A stretch of 64,000 nt of DNA from DSYU01 sp964437595 (GTDB lineage Bacteria; Chloroflexota; Anaerolineae; Anaerolineales; Anaerolineaceae). Under the pieces are notes generated by a model that was not told the origin of the DNA, did no database searches, and saw only the letters and a list, made by a program, of their open reading frames with translations. Shown piece after piece: positions 7,252 to 14,702 of the stretch; the stretch's first letter is position 1; each line of letters starts with the position of its first letter. The translations under genes were made by a program, and so were the position numbers. The stretch lies in the NCBI GenBank assembly GCA_964437595.1, contig CAYTHO010000004.1, positions 1-64,000 of the forward strand. The letters run 5' to 3'.

Positions 7252-10200
7252 ATGGCATTTCAAGACGTTCCAAACCGGGTCGATTTTCCCGCCCAGGAGC
7301 GGGAGCTGCTCAAGTTCTGGAAGGAGCAGCAGTCTTTCCAGAAGATGCGCCATCTGCACCACGGCGAGCCGCACTGGTCGTTTATCGACGGCCCGATTAC
7401 GGCAAACAACCCGATGGGCGTTCACCACGCCTGGGGCCGCACCTATAAAGACACGATGCTGCGCTTCCGCACCATGCAGGGCCACGAGCTGCGCTACCAG
7501 AACGGCTTTGACTGCCAGGGCCTGTGGGTGGAGGTAGAAGTAGAGAAGGAGAAGGGCTTTAAATCCAAGAAGGATATTGAGTCCTATGGCCTGGAGGGCT
7601 TTGTGCGCCTGTGCAAGGCGCGCGTGCTGCGCTACGCCGCCGTGCAGACCGAGCAGTCGATCCGCCTGGGATACTGGATGGATTGGAACGATCCTGATCA
7701 ACTGCGCTGGCTGGCGGAAAAACTACTGGAAAACCCAAGTGAGGTGATCACGGTTGCGGGGCCGCACGGGCCGGTGACGGATACGGTGGAGCAGATTATC
7801 GGTCGATTAGGGCTGCAAGACCTGGAAGGCAGCTATTTCACCTTCTCCAACGAAAACAATTATATGATTTGGACGTTTCTTAAGAAATGCTGGGAAAAGG
7901 GCTGGGTTTACCACGGTGTAGACGTGATGCCCTGGTGCCCGCACTGCGCGACAGCCATCAGTCAGATGGAGATCGTCACCGATGGTTATGCCGAGCTGAC
8001 GCATAAGAGCATCACCCTGCGCTTCCCACTGCGCGACGCCGCCGGACAGCCGCGCCGCACCGCCAACGGGCTGCCCGAGGCGCTGCTGGTGTGGACGACA
8101 ACCCCATGGACGCTGACCAGCAATGTTGCCGCGGCGGTTGGGCCAGAGCTGACCTATGCCAAAGTACGGCAGGGCGAAGAAGTGTTTTACCTGGCAAAGG
8201 GCACCCTGCACATGCTCAAGGGCGAGTATGAACTGCTCGGCGAACTGAAGGGCAAAGATATGGAAGGCTGGTCTTACAGCGGGCCGTTTGACGACCTGCC
8301 TGCCGAACAGCAGCCGGGTGGCTTTACCCAACTCAAGGAACTGACTCAAACGGTCAAGCTCAGCGCGCAGCAGGCGCACCGGGTGATTATGTGGGATGAA
8401 GTTGGCGAAACGGAAGGGACGGGTATTGTCCATATCGCCCCGGGGTGCGGCGCGGAAGACTTCCAGCTAGGGAAGCAGTACGGCCTGCCGCTGGTGGCTC
8501 CGCTGGAAGATGAGGGCCATTTTGTGAGCGATGGTTTTGGCTGGCTGAGCGGCATGCACGTTTCTGAGGTGCCGCAGCCGATCTTTGACGATTTGAAGCG
8601 CAAAGGCCTGCTGTACCGGGTGGAGAATTACACCCACCGCTACCCCACCTGCTGGCGCTGCAAGACCGAACTGGTCTTCCGCCTGGTGGATGAATGGTTC
8701 ATCAGCATGGGGGAAGTGTACGATAAGCCGCGCGAGCAGCTTACGGCTGAGGAAAAGGCGCGCAGCCTGCGCTACCAGATCATGGACGTGGTCGACCAGA
8801 TCCAGTGGATCCCTGAGTTTGGGCATGCCCGCGAGATGGACTGGCTGCGCAACATGCACGATTGGATGATCAGCAAGAAGCGCTATTGGGGGCTGGCGCT
8901 GCCGATCTGGACGTGCGATTCGTGCAGCCACTTTGAGGTGATCGGCGATGAAAAAGAGCTGAAGTCACGCGCGGTGGAGGGCTGGGAAGTGCTGGATGGG
9001 CATACCCCGCACCGGCCATTTGTGGATGCGGTGAAGCTGGCCTGCCCGAAATGCGGCGGCAAGATGAGCCGCGTGCCGGATGTGGGCAACCCCTGGCTGG
9101 ACGCAGGAATCGTCCCGTTCAGCACGATGGGCTACCGGCTGAATCACGAATATTGGCAGAAGTGGTATCCCGCGCAGTGGATCACCGAATCGTTCCCCGG
9201 GCAGTTCCGCAACTGGTTCTACAGCCTGCTGGCGATGGCGACGGTGGTGGATCAGAGCCCGCCGTTCCTGCGCAACTTCGGCTACGCCACGCTGAATGAT
9301 GAAACCGGGCGGCCCATGCACAAGAGCTGGGGCAACATGATCGAGTTCAACGAGGGCGCCGACAAGATGGGCGTGGATGTGATGCGCTGGCTGTACCTGA
9401 CGCAGAAGCCTGAGGTGGACCTGCTGTTTGGCTATCACCGCGGCGATGAAGCGCGGCGGCAGTTCCTGATCCCGTTGTGGAATGCGTACAGCTTCTTCGT
9501 TACCTACGCCAACCTGGATGGGTGGGCGCCTTCGGGCGCGTTCGACCCGGATTACCCGGAAGGCGCCACGCCAAAGAGCGAGAACCTGCTCGACCGGTGG
9601 GTGCTGGCGCGGGTGAATCAGTTGGTAAAGACGGTGGAAAGCAACCTGGAAGAGTCGGACTTTATGGATGCGACGAATGCGGTGGGCGTTTTCATCGATG
9701 ACCTGACCAACTGGTACGTGCGCCGCTCGCGGCGCCGCTTCTGGAAGAGCGAGCACGACACAGATAAGAACGATGCTTACGCCACGCTGTACCACGTGCT
9801 GGTCAAGCTAGCGCGGGTGCTGGCGCCGTTTACCCCCTTCGTCAGTGAGGCGATGTACCAGAACCTGGTGCGCGCTGCTCAGGAGAGCGACGCTCAGAAG
9901 CGTGGCGCTCGGGAGAGCGTGCACCACACGCGCTGGCCGAAATACGACGCGGCGGCGGTAGATGCGGTGATGCTTGAGCAAATGGCGCTGGCCCGCCAGG
10001 TGGCGAGCCTGGGGCTGGCTGCGCGCAGCGGTGCGAACCTGAAGGTGCGCCAGCCGCTGGCCAAGGCGATGGCGTACGCCGGAGGCGTATATGCCGGAGG
10101 CGGTAAAAAGCTCACCCCCGAACTGGTAGAGATCGTCACCGATGAACTGAACGTTAAAGCCTTTGCGTTTGTGGAGGAGGCTGGCAAGCTGGTGAACTAC

Positions 10201-10740
10201 CGGGTGCTGCCCGATAACAAGCTGCTGGGGCCGAAGTTCGGCGCGCAGTTCCCTAAGGTGCGCGCCGCACTGACCGCCATGGACCCGGCGAAGGTTGCCG
10301 CTGCGGTGCAGTCTGGCGCGCCGCTGGTACTGGATGTGGATGGTCAAACGGTTGAACTGGCCCCCAACGAGGTGATGGTTCAGACGATGCCGGTCGAGGG
10401 ATTGGCTGTCGCGACGGATAAAGGCGTCAGCGTGGCGGTTGATGCTACCCTGACGCCTGCCCTGAAAGCGGAAGGGCTGGCCCGGGAGATCGTCCGACGG
10501 GTGCAGGACATGCGCAAGAAGGCCGGGTTCAACATCGAAGACCGCATCACTACTTACTATCAGGCCCCGGCGCCCAGCGATCTGTTGAAGGATGTGCTGT
10601 CGAATTGGACGGGCTACCTGTGCGCGGAAACGCTGACGGTTGAATTGGTGAATGTGCAACCGCCCGCTGAAGCATATGTGGAAGAGCAGCAGGTGGAAGG
10701 CGACACGATCACGCTGGGGGTCAGGCGCGCGGGCGGATAA
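7252..10740 (+). CDS. ileS: Isoleucyl-tRNA synthetase, long eukaryote-like class with GxHH signature
   Basis: A 1162-residue class I aminoacyl-tRNA synthetase. The HIGH signature is replaced by G-V-H-H at residues 56-59 (7417-7428) within NPMGVHHAWGR. The KMSKS loop is read as MHKS at residues 689-692. CxxC pairs (CPHC, CDSC, CPKC) sit in the catalytic and editing region. An insertion of about 45 residues follows YWMDWNDP before SYFTFSNENN. The C-terminus holds the anticodon-binding domain and a DUF5915-like extension rather than the zinc finger of the short bacterial type. It charges tRNA-Ile and edits valine. A swapped GxHH is known in IleRS2-class enzymes very resistant to mupirocin. GGAGG precedes ATG 7252. 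It is controlled by the T-box leader. Confidence 0.95.
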   Translation: MAFQDVPNRVDFPAQERELLKFWKEQQSFQKMRHLHHGEPHWSFIDGPITANNPMGVHHAWGRTYKDTMLRFRTMQGHELRYQNGFDCQGLWVEVEVEKEKGFKSKKDIESYGLEGFVRLCKARVLRYAAVQTEQSIRLGYWMDWNDPDQLRWLAEKLLENPSEVITVAGPHGPVTDTVEQIIGRLGLQDLEGSYFTFSNENNYMIWTFLKKCWEKGWVYHGVDVMPWCPHCATAISQMEIVTDGYAELTHKSITLRFPLRDAAGQPRRTANGLPEALLVWTTTPWTLTSNVAAAVGPELTYAKVRQGEEVFYLAKGTLHMLKGEYELLGELKGKDMEGWSYSGPFDDLPAEQQPGGFTQLKELTQTVKLSAQQAHRVIMWDEVGETEGTGIVHIAPGCGAEDFQLGKQYGLPLVAPLEDEGHFVSDGFGWLSGMHVSEVPQPIFDDLKRKGLLYRVENYTHRYPTCWRCKTELVFRLVDEWFISMGEVYDKPREQLTAEEKARSLRYQIMDVVDQIQWIPEFGHAREMDWLRNMHDWMISKKRYWGLALPIWTCDSCSHFEVIGDEKELKSRAVEGWEVLDGHTPHRPFVDAVKLACPKCGGKMSRVPDVGNPWLDAGIVPFSTMGYRLNHEYWQKWYPAQWITESFPGQFRNWFYSLLAMATVVDQSPPFLRNFGYATLNDETGRPMHKSWGNMIEFNEGADKMGVDVMRWLYLTQKPEVDLLFGYHRGDEARRQFLIPLWNAYSFFVTYANLDGWAPSGAFDPDYPEGATPKSENLLDRWVLARVNQLVKTVESNLEESDFMDATNAVGVFIDDLTNWYVRRSRRRFWKSEHDTDKNDAYATLYHVLVKLARVLAPFTPFVSEAMYQNLVRAAQESDAQKRGARESVHHTRWPKYDAAAVDAVMLEQMALARQVASLGLAARSGANLKVRQPLAKAMAYAGGVYAGGGKKLTPELVEIVTDELNVKAFAFVEEAGKLVNYRVLPDNKLLGPKFGAQFPKVRAALTAMDPAKVAAAVQSGAPLVLDVDGQTVELAPNEVMVQTMPVEGLAVATDKGVSVAVDATLTPALKAEGLAREIVRRVQDMRKKAGFNIEDRITTYYQAPAPSDLLKDVLSNWTGYLCAETLTVELVNVQPPAEAYVEEQQVEGDTITLGVRRAGG

Positions 10741-10788
10741 TCTAACCGGATACGTTTTCGAACCGCTTGTTTTTTTTCTAGAAAAAAG

Positions 10789-10840
10789 GCCCCTCCCAAA
10801 CATCACTATGAGCGTGAAGATTGGGAGGGGCGATATTTTC
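10789..10840 (+). terminator. Terminator after ileS
   Basis: GCCCCTCCCAA at 10789-10799 pairs perfectly with TTGGGAGGGGC at 10821-10831, with a 21-base loop, followed by GATATTTTC. The tail is imperfect in T. The right arm doubles as the probable -35 element of the next gene. Confidence 0.65.
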
Positions 10841-10850
10841 TCGATATAAT
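10821..10850 (+). promoter_or_regulatory. Promoter placing the transcription start at the ATG of the next gene
   Basis: TTGGGA at 10821-10826 (four of six matches) and a perfect TATAAT at 10845-10850, spacer 18. The expected start is seven bases after the -10, at 10857, the A of the ATG itself. There is no Shine-Dalgarno between -10 and ATG, so a leaderless mRNA is predicted. Confidence 0.55.
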
Positions 10851-10856
10851 AATTCT

Positions 10857-11483
10857 ATGAACAAGCGCGATCTTTTACCCGTTTGGGCGCCACGTATAAA
10901 GCAGCAACTCATCCGCCAGCTGTATGAAAATGACGCGCAAGGCGTTCAGGATGAGGAACTGCTGAACGAGGTGGGGTGGGGATTATACGAACGATGCAAG
11001 AGCTTTATCCTTGCCAATGAGGCAGTACACGGGCGCGCGCACTGCCCGAATTGTGATGAAACGATATTACACAACGCCCAACCCGGCGAGACCCTGTGCT
11101 GCCCATCCTGCGGTTGGGAATGTAGCTGGGAGCGGTATTTTAAAACATTCCAGCATAAACAACTCAGCGGAGCCGAAGAGGTCCTGGCGCTGTTCCAGGA
11201 ATATGTCGACCGGTTTGCGAAGGTGCATACCGCGCAGGAAAAAATGCTGCTGATCGATATCTTAATCCACGGGTGGCATTGGAGCGCTCAATATAATACG
11301 CATACCCGCACAACCGGGATCAATCTGATCGAAGGGAATTACTATGAAGTAGTCGATTTCTTAGATGGGTTGAGTTATGGCCCGGGCAGCACGCCGGGAG
11401 CGGCCCAACGCCGGGAAGAATGGCGCAAGAAAATTAATCAGACGGCGGACTGGTGGAGAGATCAGCGCCTGCGCAGGATGTAG
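10857..11483 (+). CDS. Uncharacterised protein with an internal four-cysteine zinc ribbon
   Basis: 208 residues from ATG 10857. The centre carries CPNC, then about 14 residues later CCPSCGWEC, the spacing of a zinc ribbon (residues about 63-85). It is flanked by an N-terminal helical part (NKRDLLPVWAPRIKQQLIRQLYEND) and a C-terminal part rich in Trp, His and Asn (HGWHWSAQYNTHTRTTGINLIEGN). There is no signal peptide or membrane segment. I do not recognise the family. The ribbon could bind DNA, RNA or a protein partner. A DUF123 protein follows 10 bases later. An upstream in-frame GTG at 10821 lies inside the terminator arm, so the ATG is preferred. Confidence 0.75.
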   Translation: MNKRDLLPVWAPRIKQQLIRQLYENDAQGVQDEELLNEVGWGLYERCKSFILANEAVHGRAHCPNCDETILHNAQPGETLCCPSCGWECSWERYFKTFQHKQLSGAEEVLALFQEYVDRFAKVHTAQEKMLLIDILIHGWHWSAQYNTHTRTTGINLIEGNYYEVVDFLDGLSYGPGSTPGAAQRREEWRKKINQTADWWRDQRLRRM

Positions 11484-11493
11484 CTGGATATGC

Positions 11494-12018
11494 ATGGACA
11501 GGTTTGATCTCGCGCAGGTTGAAGCGCTGCCCGCCGAAACCGGCAGCTATGCGCTGCAACTGGTGTTGTACGAATCAACGCGCCTGGTGATTGGGCGGTT
11601 GGGAGCGTTTTCCTTCCCTGCCGGGCAGTATATCTACCTGGGAAGCGCGCTCGGCGCGGGTGGGCTGCGGGCGCGGATTCGCCATCATGCCCGGATCACA
11701 GCCCGACCACACTGGCACCTGGATTGGCTGCGCGCGCACGCTGTTCTGCTGGGCGGCTGGTATGCGGTTGGGCGAGAAAATTACGAGTGCCGTTGGAGCC
11801 AGGCGCTGGTTCGCCTGCCGGAGGCGCGTGTCGCGGCCCGGGGCTTTGGCGCCACTGACTGCCGCGGCAGTAGCGGCTGCCCGGCGCACCTGGTCGCATT
11901 CCCGGCGGTACTCCGTGCGGAAGATGTGGAGACCGCCCTGCTGGAGTGTGGCAGCGAGCTGCATGGATTTTGCCTTACCCAAGTACTCACACTCTGCCCG
12001 AATCTGGAAGAAAAGTAG
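11494..12018 (+). CDS. GIY-YIG/DUF123 family protein
   Basis: 174 residues. The DUF123 hallmarks are present: GSYALQLVL near the start, IGRLGAFSFPAGQYIYLGSALG, GGLRARIRHH and RPHWHLDWLR, then a C-terminal CRGSSGCPAHL segment. DUF123 is a compact branch of the GIY-YIG nuclease fold found in archaea and some bacteria, sometimes fused to endonuclease III. Here it stands alone between a zinc-ribbon protein and lspA. The GQYIYLGS segment corresponds to the YIG part of the fold. Nuclease activity is not proven for this group. A longer frame open from 11377 overlaps the upstream gene and was not used. Confidence 0.82.
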   Translation: MDRFDLAQVEALPAETGSYALQLVLYESTRLVIGRLGAFSFPAGQYIYLGSALGAGGLRARIRHHARITARPHWHLDWLRAHAVLLGGWYAVGRENYECRWSQALVRLPEARVAARGFGATDCRGSSGCPAHLVAFPAVLRAEDVETALLECGSELHGFCLTQVLTLCPNLEEK

Positions 12019-12054
12019 AGTAAAATGGGGACACTTTATTGTGGAGGAAGTTTT

Positions 12055-12627
12055 TTGGTCTTAAAGAAGTTTCTGAAAACGTACTGGATGCTCTTTCTGG
12101 TTGCCGGGACGCTCATAGCGGTTGATCAAATCAGCAAGGCCTATATTCGCGCAAACTTTGTGGAAGGGGTGGATATGTGGGCTCCCTGGCCCTGGCTGAT
12201 GCCTTATGCGCGCATCCTGTACATCACCAATACCGGGGTGGCCTTTGGGATGTTCAAGAATATGGGCCTGGTTTTTGCCGTGCTGGCCTGTCTTGTGTCG
12301 ATTGCTATTATTTATTATTACCCGCGCATCCCTGAGAAAGATTGGATCATTCGCCTGGCTATGGGGCTGCAACTGGCCGGTGCAGTGGGCAACCTCATCG
12401 ACCGGATTCTCTTTCAGGGGCGGGTGACCGATTTTATTTCCGTAGGAAATTTTCCAGTGTGGAATGTTGCCGATGCCAGCATCACAGTGGGGGTGGGCGT
12501 GCTGCTGTTGGGAATCTGGCTGCAAGAGCGGCAGCAGAAACAGGAACAGGCGCGGTTCGCTCAGGCAGCGGATTCGGTGACTGCCCTGGACGCCGAAACG
12601 CCTTCACAGGACGGGCATACAGGCTAA
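12055..12627 (+). CDS. lspA: Lipoprotein signal peptidase (signal peptidase II)
   Basis: About 190 residues from a TTG at 12055, chosen because GGAGG sits at 12043-12047. An ATG at 12025 would add 10 residues with a poorer ribosome site. Four membrane segments are readable, with VDQISK in the first, NTGVAFG after the second, GAVGNLIDRILFQGRVTDF and NVADASITVG carrying the two catalytic aspartates of this membrane protease. It cleaves signal peptides of prolipoproteins after lipidation by Lgt (encoded at 25.4 kb). The tail after the last segment is Gln-rich and cytoplasmic. Confidence 0.93.
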   Translation: MVLKKFLKTYWMLFLVAGTLIAVDQISKAYIRANFVEGVDMWAPWPWLMPYARILYITNTGVAFGMFKNMGLVFAVLACLVSIAIIYYYPRIPEKDWIIRLAMGLQLAGAVGNLIDRILFQGRVTDFISVGNFPVWNVADASITVGVGVLLLGIWLQERQQKQEQARFAQAADSVTALDAETPSQDGHTG

Positions 12628-12630
12628 CCC

Positions 12631-13554
12631 ATGGAAGCCCAGACGATGCAGTTTGAATATACCGAAGCGCAGCCTGACCGGCTGGATAAGTTTCTGGTAC
12701 GATGCCTGCCGGAGTTTTCCCGCTCGCGGCTGCAGGGATTGATCAAGGATGGGCAGGTTCAGGTCAACGGCAGCGCGGTCTTGAAAGCGGGGGCTATATT
12801 GGAACCGGGCAGCCAGGTGCAGATTATCGTACCTGCCCAGCGGCCCACCGATCTGGTTGCTGAAGATATCCCGCTGAACATCGTATTTGAAAACGACGAT
12901 CTGGTGGTAATCAATAAGCCGGCGGGAATGGTGGTTCACCCGGCGGTTGGCCACGCGCAGGGCACGCTGGTCAACGCTGTGCTGGGGCATGACCCGGATT
13001 TAGAGGGCATTGGCGGCGAACAGCGCCCAGGCATCGTTCACCGGTTGGATAAGGATACTTCGGGGTTGATCCTGGTGGCGAAGAATGACCAAAGCCTGGT
13101 GTGGCTGCAGGACCAGTTCCGCCTGCGCAGGGTGCGCAAGATTTACCAGGCGCTGTCCGATGGCCACCCCCCCACGCCGACCGGGCGCATCGAAGCGGCT
13201 ATTGGGCGCGACCCATCGCTGCGCAAGCAGATGGCGATTGTCGATGAGAGAAAAGGGCGCGCCGCGGCCAGCGAATACCATGTTTTGGAAACCTTCCCCA
13301 ACCATACCCTGTTTGAGGTGCACCCGGAAACGGGCCGCACGCACCAGATTCGGCTGCACCTGGCGTTTATCGGCTGCCCGATTGTTGGCGATACTCTATA
13401 TGGGCGGAAGACTCCCAGCCTGAAAATCGCGCGGCAGTTCCTGCATGCCGGGCGCTTGAGCATCATCCTGCCCGGCGAGAGCGAGGCACGCACATTTGAA
13501 GCGCCGCTGCCGGAGGATTTGGAGAAGGTGCTTGGCGATTTAAGAAATAAATAG
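12631..13554 (+). CDS. rluD: RluD-type 23S rRNA pseudouridine synthase
   Basis: 307 residues. An N-terminal S4 RNA-binding domain (RLDKFLVRCLPEFSRSRLQGLIKDGQVQVNG split over residues about 17-50) is followed by the RluA-family catalytic domain with HRLDKDTSGL, whose Asp is the nucleophile, and HPETGRTHQIRLHL. It converts uridines in helix 69 of 23S rRNA to pseudouridine in well-studied members; the exact sites cannot be read here. It starts three bases after lspA, and the lspA-rluD pair is a common operon. Confidence 0.92.
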   Translation: MEAQTMQFEYTEAQPDRLDKFLVRCLPEFSRSRLQGLIKDGQVQVNGSAVLKAGAILEPGSQVQIIVPAQRPTDLVAEDIPLNIVFENDDLVVINKPAGMVVHPAVGHAQGTLVNAVLGHDPDLEGIGGEQRPGIVHRLDKDTSGLILVAKNDQSLVWLQDQFRLRRVRKIYQALSDGHPPTPTGRIEAAIGRDPSLRKQMAIVDERKGRAAASEYHVLETFPNHTLFEVHPETGRTHQIRLHLAFIGCPIVGDTLYGRKTPSLKIARQFLHAGRLSIILPGESEARTFEAPLPEDLEKVLGDLRNK

Positions 13555-13616
13555 GGTTTGGACACGGAAACTTTTTTGGAAGAACGGTTTTTGAAGGAAA
13601 GCGCTGAGGCATCCCT

Positions 13617-14666
13617 ATGAACAGTATTGACCTGCGTTCTGATACCGTTACCCAACCCACTCCTGCCATGCGAGAAGCGATGGCGCGCGCGGAGGTGGGG
13701 GACGATGTGTTTGGCGAAGATCCAAGCATCAACCGGCTGCAAGAGATGGCCGCCGAGCGGATGGGAAAAGAAGCGGGGCTGTTCGTCCCATCTGGAACGA
13801 TGGGCAACCTGGCCGCGGTGCTGGCGCACTGCGGGCGCGGCGATGAGGTGATTCTGGGCAACCTGGGCCATACGTTCCTCTTTGAGGGCGGGGGAATTGC
13901 CGCGTTGGGTGGGGTGCATCCTTTCCCGCTGCCTACGCAGGCGGATGGGACGCTGCGTGTGGAGGATATCTATGCTGCATACCGCAGCGATGACCCGCAT
14001 TATCCTATCTCGCGGCTGATCACGCTGGAAAACACGCACAATCGCTGCGGCGGGGTGCCGCTCTCTGTTGAATACATGGACGAGGTTAAACTGGCGGCCC
14101 AGGCGCTTGGGTTAAAGGTTCACGTGGATGGCGCCCGTATTTTCAACGCGGCGGCGGCGCTGAGCGTACCGGCTGCCCGGCTGGTCGAGGCGGCGGATTC
14201 GGTGACTTTTTGCCTGAGCAAGGCGCTGTGCGCTCCGGTTGGCTCGGTGCTGTGTGGGAGCGAGGAATTTATCCGCCGCGCGCGACGCATTCGCAAGCAG
14301 TTGGGCGGGGGGATGCGCCAGGCGGGCGTTCTGGCGGCGGCAGGCATTGTGGCGCTGGAGCAAATGGTGGACCGGCTGCCTGAAGACCACCGCCGGGCGC
14401 AGGCGCTGGCGCGCGGGCTGGGGGGCGTTCCCGGGTTGAAGCTGGAACGGGAGAACCCGCCGACGAATATGGTGTTTGCCGCCCTGGATGAAGACGTACC
14501 CGCAGCCGCGGCTGAGGTAGCCCAGCGGCTGGTGGCGTACGGGGTGAAGGTAGGCGCCGTGGGGCCGCGCCGGTTCCGCCTGGTCACCCATTACTGGATT
14601 GACGATGAAGCGGTGGCGCGTGCGATTGAAGCCTTCAGGGGCGTGCTTGCGGCATGCGCGCTGTAA
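13617..14666 (+). CDS. ltaE: Low-specificity L-threonine aldolase
   Basis: A 349-residue PLP enzyme of the beta-eliminating lyase/aldolase family. Signatures include DLRSDTVTQPTPAMREAM at the start, SGTMGNLAA, ENTHNRCGG, HVDGARIFNAA, and SFCLSK-like SVTFCLSKALCAP with the PLP-binding lysine. It splits threonine or allo-threonine to glycine and acetaldehyde. The length is normal. It converges on the HD-GYP gene at 14703 with only 36 bases between, and I see no clear terminator there. Confidence 0.93.
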   Translation: MNSIDLRSDTVTQPTPAMREAMARAEVGDDVFGEDPSINRLQEMAAERMGKEAGLFVPSGTMGNLAAVLAHCGRGDEVILGNLGHTFLFEGGGIAALGGVHPFPLPTQADGTLRVEDIYAAYRSDDPHYPISRLITLENTHNRCGGVPLSVEYMDEVKLAAQALGLKVHVDGARIFNAAAALSVPAARLVEAADSVTFCLSKALCAPVGSVLCGSEEFIRRARRIRKQLGGGMRQAGVLAAAGIVALEQMVDRLPEDHRRAQALARGLGGVPGLKLERENPPTNMVFAALDEDVPAAAAEVAQRLVAYGVKVGAVGPRRFRLVTHYWIDDEAVARAIEAFRGVLAACAL

Positions 14667-14702
14667 GCATACCTGCTGCGAGCGCGCGGCTGTAAACGAA
14701 CT

